Made by a program: the position numbers and the translations under genes. From Spirodela intermedia (Eukaryota; Streptophyta; Magnoliopsida; Alismatales; Araceae): DNA of 64,000 bases. Every line of letters begins with the position of its first letter. Positions within the stretch are counted from its first letter, which is position 1. Positions 37,189-51,200 of this stretch are shown in pieces. The notes beneath the pieces are model-generated. The model saw only the letters and a list, made by a program, of their open reading frames with translations. It did no database searches and had not been told where the DNA came from. The stretch covers positions 7,077,221 to 7,141,220 of the forward strand of contig LR746270.1 of assembly GCA_902729315.2 (NCBI GenBank), written 5' to 3'.

Positions 37189-40100
37189 CTACCCCTTATT
37201 CTTGTGGTAGGTCTTATGCTGTTTTCGACTGGATCCCTTCTTGTAGCCCTCTGAAGAGCCAGATTGTTTCCCACCCAATGAATCAAACTTCCTCTTCGGC
37301 CTACTGATCACCTGCACTTGGCCACTTCTACCTGGATTCTCTGTGGATTTACCTCTGATGGAATCTTGTTGCCATCTTTTACGCCCCTTTGATATATGTG
37401 TTGAATCAGATGCTCCAGAGTACTTCCTGTTCAAATGGACATGTGAGGTAGCAATCAGAAGCTGTATCAGCTGATCATTATTTTAGCATAGATCCAAAAC
37501 CATGGGACATTCTTCAGCCGTCTCAAATGGTGTGCAGACAGACTAACCCAGACCTACTTGGTATTTATGTTGTGTTGCCTCATGGCCAAAACCAGAGCAT
37601 TTTCTCAGCTTTCACACAGTTCAGTCATTATGTCGGACATATTTCGTATTCATGCATTGAATCAGCAAGATTAAGCAAACTAGACCGTAGAGTTCTAGGG
37701 TGAGACCTTCATGCCCCAAGTAATAACGTTTAGTTAAAAAGAAGCATTCAAACGTGGGTGCAAACCTTCTGCTAGATGAATCCTCAGGGCTGGGTTCAGT
37801 CTTTGGAGCTGTACCTCCTGACCTTGCCTTCTGTCTGGACTGTTGCATTAAATGTGACATCATGGAGCATAAATTAGGCAAAGAAGTCAAATATTTTGCC
37901 AGCAAGATTGTACCGGAGAGCAGCATCTAAAAAATGAACATCAAGAAAGAACAATGTTGCAGAACTCACGCAGCTGAATATGCTGCAATTGTACCATTTA
38001 CAATGGTACAGCAATAGAAAGTGATCATGCTTATAGTACCAGAATTATAGCTTCCATTCGTCAACAGGAGAAAACTCCATCAGAGTATGGCTTTATTGGA
38101 TCAACTAGACATTGCCTTTATTGAAAGTAATGCCAATGAAACTCTGCTCTGCAGTTTCAGCAAATAAAAACGGAAAAAGGAAACAACCTGTCTCCAGCTT
38201 TTGACATAGATTAACCTGCTTGGATAGCCAACTAATTTTACTACGAAGACATTCAGGCGTAAGGAAGGGAGGGGGCTTGTTACAGTAGCTGATTCCAATA
38301 AGATTTGACTATTTCAGATTGGAATCTAGACACTCTACAATCATGAACGCCTGCCTAACGGGGTGGTGGCCTAGACCGATTCACTAGGTAGCATGAGATT
38401 CGCAACTGATTCGAAAGAGATTACTGGTTACTCTTTTTACCATCCAACAAAAGAAGGATGGCATCAATATAGCATTGATAATCACCCCACTCCAGTCATA
38501 CAGATGACTTCTAACTAAAAAATCATTACATACAATCTTTTCCAATTCGATGACACTTTTAGGCTCGGAATTCTCCTAATGGAAAAAGAAATCGAGTCAG
38601 GTACTGCATACGTTTATAAGTAGGAAAAGCATATCGTACAGAAAAAATGTTGCAATAATTGGCTAAATCAGAGTCAAGCTACCTCGTACAGGGTATTTGA
38701 TGCTTCAAGTAAGAAGTATCACATTGACCTATCAAGATTGAACGAGTATTCTTGCAAATGGTTCTTGTTGTTCATATATCTTCACAAAACAGAAACTTTC
38801 TACACATTTTCTGGACATCTTATCCATTCATGTTTCCAGGGAAGTGGATTTTCTGCCTTGATTGTTCTACTCTAGAAAATATAAGAAGACAGTAATGCTA
38901 ACAATACTATTATCTGATGGTTCAGACATTGAATTGCAAATTCCGACATCCCTTGACAATAAATTGAGGATCCATAAAAATCTGCTCTAAGATGTAATTT
39001 TATAAAGAGATCTAACGAAGAACACAGGCATGATAAACACAAAAGGGAACCTACTGTTCTTGTCACTAGGTAGATTCATTGATTATCCGGTGAGCTGAAT
39101 TGACAAAGTTCAGAAAGCAGACATGTTTACTTTAGATTCCAATAAATTAAAAATGGAAGAAAATAAGAAAATAAATAGAAGATGAATATTCATGGAGAAA
39201 GAATGAGCCTGGAGTATGGGGTACGGGAAAATTTAAAATATATGTTGCAATGATCTTGTAGACCGAAACTCGTGCCACATGACAGGAACACTTCAAATAT
39301 CAGGCTAATCGTGTGTTACATAGACCTAATATGATATGATCTCTTTGCCATCACTATCTCGGGAAGCCATATGATTATTTCGATCAATTGTCTCATTTAA
39401 GCATGTTCTGTGCTTAAAAAACTCTTAATAAATGCGCCTATTGTTCTCTTTCAAGATACTCAAATGTTATTTGATTACCACCAATGTCCTAAGAAGTCGG
39501 AATCACGTTTTAACACTGAATAAATTGTAAACTATGAGTTCAAGGTACAGCCAGGAGGAATCACAAATGCTATTGGAAACGTGACTTGTATCATGGCAGT
39601 TATGGTTCTCATTACATGCTCCATGATTTCTGTTACGAATGATTCACAGGTCTTACTCATAAAATAACTACATCACCTGTGCTAATTCCACAAACCAATA
39701 CTTCCACTAAAGTTGAACCATTTGAATCGAAATCAATCAATTCAGAAAACAATGTTTCGGACCCGCTAATTTTAATTTTCCAAATAACATTTGTATTCGC
39801 TCTTTAGTAAAAATTGGAAAAAATTAATCAGCTCTTTAGTAAGTGCAAAACAGTAACTGTAACGTACCTCAGTTATCATTTTGATGAAACCCTTGTACTC
39901 ATCAGGCACATGAAGCAGAACTAAATCAATACTACATTTTCTAATCACAATTTCTAGGATGGACCTGACCTGCAGTTATTTTATAAACAACAAAAAGCAT
40001 GATAAGGACAACTGATTTAAGAAAAAAATAACAGAACTCATAGAGTCAATCGAATAAAGTACGTGCCTTTGACCGGAAATGATTTCTTGAGACAGATGAC

Positions 40101-42228
40101 CAGGGTAGTATCCCATTCATAACGTCAGGAAGTAAATTCCTAATCTCAGAGGTTGGTAAGCACGACACTAACACCTTGACTAATCCTAAAACTGCCTGTG
40201 CATAAAGACATTCTCCATGAATAGAAAAAAGTAAGAGTGTTTTCAAGAAAAAAAAAACTAAAGATTTGACAAGTTACTCACTTTTATAACCTCATTAGCC
40301 TTGCTTTGAAGCAAGAAAAGGACAGTTGGCATCAGATCAGGCACAAGAAAATAGAGATCAGCATCCTTGTAGATAAGCAATGAAATTGCAGCTATAGCAA
40401 CGCTCATTATTTGAGGAGGTGATCCAGAAAAGTAACCCATTATCTGGCCAAGAGAAGACTTTGTGATCAGCTTCAACTCGGACATTCAGATTCTTTATTA
40501 TCATTTATGATGGAGCACGTATGACAATTGCAATTTGAAATGGACGACTTGCTATATTATAGGGAAGCCACAAGAACAAACATTATCAATAAATTTGAGG
40601 CCACAAAGCTCATGTCCTAACGCATCTTTCCTCGGAGTCAATGTAAGGGCAAGGATTTGATGATTCCTAGATTAGACCTGTCACCCTTATATCCACTGAT
40701 TAACTCTAGCTCTATGTTTCCCTTTCAGACATGCTTAGCTCTATATATCTCGAAATATGCTATTAATGCAGACGATTTCAAGGAAAGTGATGCATCATTT
40801 TAATCTCACATAAACAGATAGTTCGATGGTCTGAAAACTTGTTTAACTTTCAAATAAACAGTTTGATGGTCTACCCTACAAACTTGTTTAATTTTCAGAA
40901 AGAACACCATCTCACCGAGTGACAGGAAAAAGTCACTTCAGCATGTGCACAAATTTATGTCTGATTATGAACTGATCCCAGGTTAGAAACAAGGAAGCTA
41001 CTCTGGTCCAGAAAAGGTACCTCCTAACAAGTTCAAGAAAATCCCATCTTCAACAGTCTCACAGAAGAAAATACAAACAGAGTTCATACACGGTATATAA
41101 CTTCCCTGTTAATGGTCCTTTTCCAAATATCCATGATGGTCGTCTATTTAGGACAAATACTTTCGATTGCTGTAAAAATATAGTTTGTATCGTCCAATCA
41201 TATCAGAAATAGTTCTCAATATTCCAAAGTACATGTTCTGCGAATAATTTGTAAAACTAGTTATACTCTTGTAAGAAAATATACAACTTGGAGCAATAAT
41301 ACACATGACTTGAGTGTCTTCAATATTAACCTAAAACGGAATGGTATCATTTGAACCAATAGTCGATGCAACTAAATGTGTGAAATAATAGATCTAATGA
41401 ACTCAAAATCAAGCTGCAATCTATGGAGTAGGGCTAAAACATTAAAAACAGGTATGGGAACTATAATCACAAATTATGTTCACATGCAAATTACTTGTCA
41501 AAGGCTTTGCTGCATGGACGACGCAGATGGGCCAAACTATCAATGATGAAAGATGGAGTTTTGGTATCATGTGAAATAACTGTGCCAGTCAACATAGCCT
41601 AGTAAATTATGGAGAAAATGAGTATATGAATGAAGAAATCAATTTTGGGTCAATACTTCAAGCTAAACACCTATACAGAACCATCATAAAAGGAGATCGC
41701 ATGATATTTGTACCACATGAATCACGATTAAGCAGAAAAAGATGCAGTAAAAAGAGTAGTAATGTTTACAATGAATGTTGACATCCAAAAGAAATTTATA
41801 GAAATGCAACAACTTGGACGAAACAGACATGAAACAGAATTAAGAAAAAACTGGCCTACCATTTCAAAAAGTTGCTGATGATGTGATTGTGAGATAGAAG
41901 ACTCAGAGTTCTTTAAACTGTGACTAACATCAAGTAGTGTATCATATGCTGATTTCCTCACTTCTTCCCTTGACTAAAAAGGAAAAATGGAGCGAATAGA
42001 ATTAGCATGAGCAATACAGAACTACACATCATCCAGGGAGATGAACATTGCTTCATGCAAAAAATTATTTTATTGACTGATTTATATTCAAGACAGGTGA
42101 AACATTGAAACAAAGCAAATAACGAGGCAACCGGACACAGATTATCTTAGATGAAGAAGACAGGCATTGTGTCACTCTCTTCTTGGATCAATAGATAAAA
42201 TAATACAGTGACCATAAACACAATTTGC

Positions 42229-42278
<50 letters not shown>

Positions 42279-45200
42279 GTCATGTATCATGTGCAGAACA
42301 TCAGATGAATAAGAGAATAGTTGATGCTTAATGAAAAATAAAATGCCACTTCTTTGAAACTCTGATATTGGCAACGTACTTGATAATAATCACCATGATA
42401 CTTAATTTTCCATCTATGTATTACCATCAACGTACTGTTTTCGACGAATTCAGAATACCAAACCTATATGACTAGATATTGATGCCATAAATGACATCAA
42501 GACTCACTATAACACTCATCCCCTTCATTTATCTTATCTCAGATGTCATTTCTGATGCTAAGAAGAAATGACTAACTGCCCAACTTTGAAATTTGAAACA
42601 TGGCACTAAGAAGAAAACAATAGAGGTATGTCTAGACTTCACTGCCAAGCTATCAAATGTTTCGCATACTAACCAACCTTTAGTGACTACATTTTCATGC
42701 CCCAGGTACATCACAGTTACATTAATTAGCAAATTCAAGCATTGACACTGACGAAAGCAAGATTATATAGTTGAGAAATCATCTACAAAAGACTGCTTCA
42801 TGCCAAATCACAAGATAAATCTACATCATATTGGCAGTTTTAATCATATGAGCTACGATTAGCTGAATTTTATAATCAAAATAAGTTAAATCAATAGTGC
42901 ATCAAAAGCAACTTAGGTTGAGGTGAGCTAGGGCCTGGTAAAAAGTTGAATTCTAAAGTCAGATAGCAAGTGGCACAAAAGTTTCACTTTGCATTAATGT
43001 TTGTTGTATTCAGACTTTTAGGGATTTTTCAACGATGATAAAAACCACTGAATAAATACTCAACGGACATAAGTATAAGGTAGTCTTTAAAAGTAACAAT
43101 TTCCTTCATAGGAAACATTGCCTTTAAAAAGAACTTATATATATCATTGTAATTTACTAAATGAAATTATTCCACTACGTTCTAAGACTTCTTACATTTC
43201 ATAGTGAAAGACAGCCGTAAGTTTACTTATTTTATTTATTTTTGTAATAAATTAAAGTTCGTATACCGAGTTATAGGCCATCTGCAGAAGTCTATGAGTT
43301 TATTTGCTATTGTTCAAATTAGATAAGGTTTTGTATACCAAATCTGACACATGCACTCCAAATAGCTGATGCCAGTTCAATTGGCATATGAGGTTTACTA
43401 AGACATATTTTGTGCAACCCATCTGTGTTATTCATGTAGTACTAAGAAATTAACTTGCACCTGTAAAAGTGTTAAGATGGTTCCAAATTGAATAGGATAA
43501 GACAGAATCCTGTATTTAAATATAGGAATGTATTTTACTCAAGAATGGCCGTGTACATGTATAACACATAAATTGTTGCACCAGGATAACAAATGGAATA
43601 CATTTCACTTTTATTTTGTCCGTCGTACATGAGCCACTACTCAAAGTACTTGCCTTTTTAGGTCCAGCAGAATGACAAAGCCTAACAAGTGTGGTTCCGC
43701 TTTCTTGCATATTACAGCTTTGTTATGATACTGTAAAATTGCTTCCTATCATGCAAATCTATCTAGACATGTAAAAGCCATTGAACAAGTGGTCATTAAA
43801 ATATTAAAATATTTTACTCCTTACAGTTACGCTAACAAATGATCAAATACGTTCAAATTAGGAACATGAACCGAAAATGATGAAATGAAAAAAAAATCTG
43901 ACGTATATTGATATGCAATCAAATATGGACGTATAATATGCCAACTTCACAAGTCAAAGGTTTCAAGAAAGAAAGAAACATACATCCTTCAGCAGTCTCA
44001 TGATCTCATTCAACACCAACAAAGCGTGCTTGTTTGTTTTTTCTGGATTTCCCTGCAGAAAAATGCAATCGGCCATGTGGAGTAAATATTTATATTTATA
44101 TAAAATACGTCAATAAAGGAATATTGCTCTCTATGTTTATCTGCTGGGAAGAATTGGAGACTTATAAAACTCAGCATAAACACTAAAGTATGCAATCAAG
44201 TTCAGCAGATGCTAGTTTACAAGCAACAACACAGGTTAAAAGGAGCCCAGACGTAGCTCGAGGGCAGCCAAACTACTTTCACAAGAGAATCAACTAAAAC
44301 CAACAGACGCGAAGAAGGCAACAAATCCTCAATTACTGTGAAAGAAAACGTAAATAAAGTAGATTTTGGATATAGAACTTTCGACCATAATTATCTGTGA
44401 AGTAAAAATAAATGGGATGTAGTAAATAATTCTTGCGGCTTTTGTCGGAAACTTGACGAACATAAAATATAACTAAGAGGATGAGAAAGAGAATTTAACC
44501 TTTAATAAATGTACAAACATAAAATGCAAGCATGTGAGGCAGCTTCTTAGGGTGCGCACTTCCACTGATGACTCAAGGCCAAGAAGTAAATCCATCAACT
44601 GGTCAAATTGAGCAACGACAAACCAAGAATTGTCCTACAGAAAAAGCACTAAATGAGAAATATGTTTGAGTAACAAACATTACAACAAGTGCATCTCCAG
44701 ACCTTTAAAATTCTGCTCAATGTTTGGAATGCTTCACATTGATAAATTCCATCTACCTACACAAAACCAAAAAACATATTGCTTTTAGCATCCAACAATG
44801 ACACGGATCAAATTTCAGCACTAAGGATCCATGAGCTGGTAAGTATAACTATACCGAAAGATGAGGCTTAATATAATCGAACATTATGATAATGAAATCT
44901 TCATCAGCTCCATCGACAAAAGCTGATGCAAGCTCTATCATCAGACACCTACCACAATGAAGGAAATATACCAATTATATAACTTGAGATAAAAATAGTT
45001 TACATGCTGTTTACATTCTAAGGGAATATATTGAATGCCCCAGGACTATGTGCCTGCATATGACTGAAAGAATGAAACTAATGAAATAACGCATAAATGG
45101 GAAAAGGTCCATGTGCGAATAGTCGTTACAAATATGGTAGACTAGAAGAAGATATATAGATATATAAATATATATGTATATACATCTTGCCACCAAAAAT

Positions 45201-48200
45201 ATGCTTCACTGACAGCACATGAAAACAAGTCACATTAATTTATCATAGGATGTTACCATTTTGATGCTTAAGTGTGGCACAAGGGATCGATTTCACATTA
45301 CAAAAGCTAAAAAAAAGATGGCTAAACCTTCTATAAACAGGAGCTTACATTAGCAATCTGAAAAAGGTGATGCATGCCAATCTTACTATGTGCGAGATTC
45401 AGCAGTCCGTGATGGAGAAAAAATGATGCACGTGTTAAAACGCAGCTTTGTAAAAGCAGTAAAAAATTGACATTTTCTGAGACATTTTATGGGGCATTGA
45501 ATTGTCATTTTTTATTTCTGAGATGTGACATTGACGACTTTATCTTCTTTGCTATTGGTGCAGCAGCTACCCTTCCCACTTCTTCTCCATGTGCAGGGGG
45601 CTGTTTTCCTCCAGTTATGAGGGCAGGATCGTGGGCCTTTTTATAGACCCTCCTAGGCAGATTTCCAGACGTTCCATGCTTCGATACCAAGGTTTAGGGA
45701 TGCTGCGTCTGAAATTGGATTAGGAGCCAGAAAATTGGATCAATTTTCCAATAAACATGAAAAGAGGCAATTTTTTCTGATATGATTTAAACTTCTTCCA
45801 ACTCCCTAAGACAGATGACCTTTTCCCATTACCTTTGATGAAATTTGTTTAAGCAGCAATTAAATGGGACACAACAAGGGTAAGATTATCCCAAGATGCC
45901 CTCCCTAGTAGAAAATGATGGCCTAATTAGATTCGGAAATCATTCATCCAACAAGATTCATCAATAGATGAAAGCAATGTTGAAGCTATACTTATCTTCA
46001 AGGAAAATTTCGTCCAAGGATAGAAGAACATTCGTCAAGAGTAGTTGCAAGGAAAATTTCAGTTGTTCACAAATGTATTCATACACACGATGCATAAAAG
46101 TACTCTAAAAGGGAATGTGAGAAACTTTCAGAAAAATGAGAACTTGGAATGCTCTGCTTGCATTAGAAGAAAATTGGTGCCAGGTAAAATTGTTGGATGA
46201 ATCTAACGTACAGATTTGCCATGGTTCTCAATAGACATAAGTTATTGACAACTGAAATGCTTTCTCCCTATCTAGTTATTGCAATTATCAAACGTGATAA
46301 ATGCCAGTAGCAGAGACCCAACAGGAAGGTGAATTATAGTCACGGTAATATAATTTTTCAAAATTACAAGAAAAGAAAAATTCCTATACAGAACTATTAA
46401 TTTAGCATGCAGCTAGTACATTAAAAACTAAACTACATTGTATATCGTAGGAATACCTATTTGTGATGGTTAGCTATAAATTAACAAGCAAGCAAACAAC
46501 TAGGAAATGTTTGAACGTGTAACATGCGATTTGCCAGAAAGAATGTAGAATGACTTTGGAAAGAGCATGTGGTGTTGTACACATTCCTTACCTCTTTTCT
46601 TCCATCTTATCATTTGATGGTTGAACATGATTCTCCAATTTTCTCCCGTTATCATATTTATTAGTTAATTCAATTTTGGCCAACAAGGAAGAAAAGAAAT
46701 TTTGCAGATTTAAACTCCCGAGGATGGATGCCAAACATCCTATGACGTCCTGTAAATAAAATGAAGAGTTTTTACGTTCAGTTTTTTTGAATGGAGATAC
46801 TAGTATAGAGAATAAATTGCAAAAGTTTACACTGCATTAGCAATTCAAGAAAAAAACGTTATGGAATCATGTAATCTAAGGTTACGAAACAATACACAAA
46901 CTACCAGTTTACATACGGGAATCCATTAGCCCTTATTTTGATGCTTAAAACTATTAGGAAAAAGGATTACAAAGTAGGGTTGAAACCATAGCCACCATCA
47001 CCCATATTTATATCGAGAGTAATGTGGGGCGAGACTTAAAGACCTAATTTGGGCCTGACAGGCCTTAATCTAATTCTGCCAAAGCTTCTGGTATACCAGA
47101 AGCTATAACGGAAGAAAGAGAGTACAAATGAATATTGCAAAACTACAATTCAAATTCTGTACCTATATAAATAACGGAAGAAAAAGAGTAAAGATTAATA
47201 ATACACGCAGATGACCTTCAGAGATGCACGCTTTTCGGGAGGAGAATCAAAGAAAATATCAGTAAATAACTTGAACAGCTCCATGGAATTCGAAGCCAGC
47301 ACTTCAATGTTCTTCTGCGCAAGGTTTTGAGGGTAGTAGTAGGGTCCACAACCAGCCTTCTGTCCAAAATTGGTTTTCATGAAGCCAGTTGCTTGGTCCA
47401 CATTAAGCTCGAGCTGACTTTTGTTTTCATTCACAAGCTCCTAATATAAAGGAACATTATTCAAATCTTGTAGGATAAAAAAAAAACAAAATAGTTCAAA
47501 ACAAGTAGAAATAAACCTTTCTGGTTTGCATAAATCATGAATCTATACCTTTATTGCTACAGAAACAAGCTCATGACTACTTTGATCTTTCTTGAGTTTT
47601 TCAATGAGAGCCTTGGCCAAAGAATCAAAATGATCAGCTGTATCTGTTGGATAGTGACAGAAGGCTGGCAGCAAGCTCCACAGGGCATCAACATGTGCCA
47701 TGAGTTTCTTTCTGGTTGATGACCTGCGCACTGAGGAAATAACCACATTTAGTTTAAGAGGATTACAAGCGAGAATATATGGATGAACGTACCTTCACTA
47801 CATATGTCCTCAGCAGGTTTTGAAAGAGGCAAAACGTGCTCCAAAAAATACTGTAATGAGGCTCCAACAATATATTTCTTCAAGATGGGAATCAGCCACA
47901 TATTTGAATAAGTTTGCTTCTCTGCATTAAATGAAATGGATACTATTGAAAGAAAACTTTCCGGTCCCATGGACACTATAGCAGATCCAAGGCATTGTTG
48001 AACCTGTAGATTAAGAAGACATGTAGATGTGATTATTATAACAGAAACACAGTCCACTTATTAAAAAATTGAAAGCCACATGATTATAAACATGCCTTTC
48101 TATATATCCAAAAAGAAAAAGAAGGGGACCAAAAGAAAATCGTCTTTTGAGAGGCTATGACACGATAGGGAATGAAAATTCTACTTATCCAAAGATTCGA

Positions 48201-51200
48201 TGCATGCATATGCTTATTCTCCACGCAACATTCAGCAGGTTCTTCACAACTACAAAAGCTTTGAAGACAAAGGAATCATATGCACTATCTCCACTATGTT
48301 AACGGTGAAATTGGAAGAGGATACTTACGGAGTTGATATTACTTTAAAAGATAAAATAGCATTACAAGAAGTCAAATTGGTATACTTATTTATCAAGATG
48401 ATAGTTCAAAAGTACATAGTAGCATAGAAGCCTTACGTGGATGACTGAAATTATACCACTTGCACAATTTAGTTACAAAATAAACCTCACTGATTTTCTA
48501 TGAGATTCCACACAAAATAAACCTCACTGATTTAGTTACAAAATAAACCTCACTGAGATTCCTCACCAGGCCAATGGTGACTGAAATGAATGGCTTACTT
48601 TTAAGAGAATATCACGAGGTCAAAGGCCAACTTCTTGGAACTAAGTTAGTCGAGTTACATGTTTCAGACTTTCATGCCATCTCTGCATGGATGGTCAAAG
48701 ACAGCAACGAGTAGAAAGAATGATGTAGGGCCTAAACATATCATAGATGAGTGGTGGCAATTCCTGGGAGGATATTTTCTAGGATTTTCATGTGCTTGCA
48801 GAGTTTCTGGGCGTCTGTTCTATCCAGCTCCCCTGCTGCCGTCTCAGGGTTTGGATTGCAGTACCTAATCTTCTGTACCAGTTATACTCCGGAGAAGGTT
48901 GTCGGCAATAGCATCTCTTTATCTGTCAAACAGCCACATTCCCTAAAGCAACCTGTCCCCATGGGTTGTGGATCACATTCTCTTTCCCACAGTAGTTCGC
49001 GGAGGCATTGTCCAGAACTGCTTTGGCATTCCTATTTATTTTTTAGAGGCCCTGGTTGAGGTTTCTTTCCCCTAGACTGGCCACTCAACCCCTAAAGCTA
49101 GTCTTTTACCAAGCACAAGGCAGGTAAGGAGTTTCCCAAGGAGAGAAGATATTGACTGTAACTGGTACTCGGAGAACGAACTAGCATATTTGGAACTACG
49201 TTTCATATCCTTCATAGATTTTTGACCCTATAGCTACATTGCATGGGCTTATGATATGTTTATCTAAGATGCTCTCATTTTTCACGTTTTTTCCTTCCAA
49301 AAACCTTATATTCGTTCTATGAAGTGATCCGACAATCTCAGCGTATCACAACAATACATGTCTTGAATAATGAACAATGCCTCAAAAAGAGAGAGATGAG
49401 ATGTGTTTTCCGTGTAGAAAAGGAAAGAAATCTTGAAATTTAATGGCGTGCTGTCTAACTTTGATTCTTAATTGCATATGACACAAAGGAGAGTACTCAC
49501 ATGTTGTAGCTCGATCCTGCCTTCAGCTAGACTTGCCACCCACATAGAAAGTTTTAGCACTATTTCCTTCATAAATAAAGACGAATGTTTTCCTACACAC
49601 AAAAGATTGTCAGTGATATGTTTATGGACTCAAAGCCTAGAGAATGAGCAAATAAATTTCAATAAACAGAGGAAGTACTGAAATAAAAAAAATCAATTTC
49701 ATTTTAATCCATAAAAAGTTAATGGTAAACATCACAAAAACAATGTTTAATACTACATATGAGAAAAATGAAAAAGATAAAAAACAAATGAATGAAAATA
49801 TTTTCATTATAGTATTTCAAGGCGATCAAGGAACAAGAGTGATAAATTAATTAATATCATTTAATAATAAATATAAACATTTGATTTTTTAATTTATAAA
49901 ACAATTAAATATCAACATATGTTAATAGAGTTTCATATTTTTAAAAAGAATCGTATTAGTAAAAATAAATAAATTCTATTAATATTTTTTTTGCCCAAAC
50001 AGTAGAAGTTAAAAGTCAATTTGGGGGACATGAATACAATTCATGTGTTTTTGTTTTTGGAAAATCCTCTTTATTACATCAAATAATAAATATTATTTTT
50101 ATTGAGCACGACAACAAGAGAGAAACAATAGATGGCATCCATATAATTTTACATGAAATCTGTGTGATATATAGAAGTAATGTAATAATCCCATCTGAAG
50201 AAAGGTCAAGGACATACCAAGTCTGAGGAACAAATCTGAGATGACTGGTAAAATATGCTCATTAGGAACGGAACTGGAAGTAGAGAGCACATTCTCGCAT
50301 GAGGAGCACATAGAGATAATTATATCTGCTTCTACTGACTTTGTGGAGTCCTCACATAATTCATTTGAACTAAAAAAATCCATATTAATCAACTCTCTCA
50401 GAATATCAGCACAATATTTACCAATGCTAGGGTGAGAGATTAAAAGACCTGAAAGTTCAAATAAAGGCGTTACGACAAAGATTGATGGTTACCGCATAAC
50501 ACTAACAAATAGCTGAATTCAAATGGATAAGCATCGTAAAGGGGAGTTTCTACTTTTTTTTCTGAGGGATCATTGTATACCTGAATGGGTTTCCTTTCCC
50601 TTTGATTTAGACTAAATGCTTATGCGGAACTACTACTTCAGAAAAAAAAACCATAGACTAAATGAAGTCATTATTTTGTAAATATCATTGCTGCTAGTAC
50701 GATTGAGGGCCACCTCACAGCCTATCATTCACCATTGATCAGAGAAAAGGCCTACAACTGTCTAGGGGGTTTGAAAAGCAGCCAAAGAGACAATGCCAAA
50801 AACAACATTTTCGATTAGGTACTCCAGTTCCATTTTTGACCGTCAAAAACAACGTTTTCTTTGGTTGAACCTCAATTTCAGAGTTGACTTCTCTCATGAA
50901 CATTGTAACCAAACCGCTTTGTACAAATAAGCACGAAGTATCTAGGAGATATACAGGCCGGAACTATCTTCGTTTGACCAGTCAAGCGTCAATTTTGAAT
51001 CCAGTTATATTCTTCTTATACAAATATCAGAAATACAGTGAAATTATCGAAAAGGTACCAAATAGTCAAATACTAGAGGCAGTAGAAAGCACTTTATGAC
51101 AATTGAAAGAACAAACCCGCTATTGATCTGAATACTAAAGTGAAACGTTTGATCCACATCCCCGGTTGCACATGATGAAGTGTATTCATAGTATCTTTGA

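Noticed and set aside
42147-42374. Frame with a Tyr-Ile repeat
   Set aside because: It is only the translation of the (AT)n microsatellite in an RRP12 intron.
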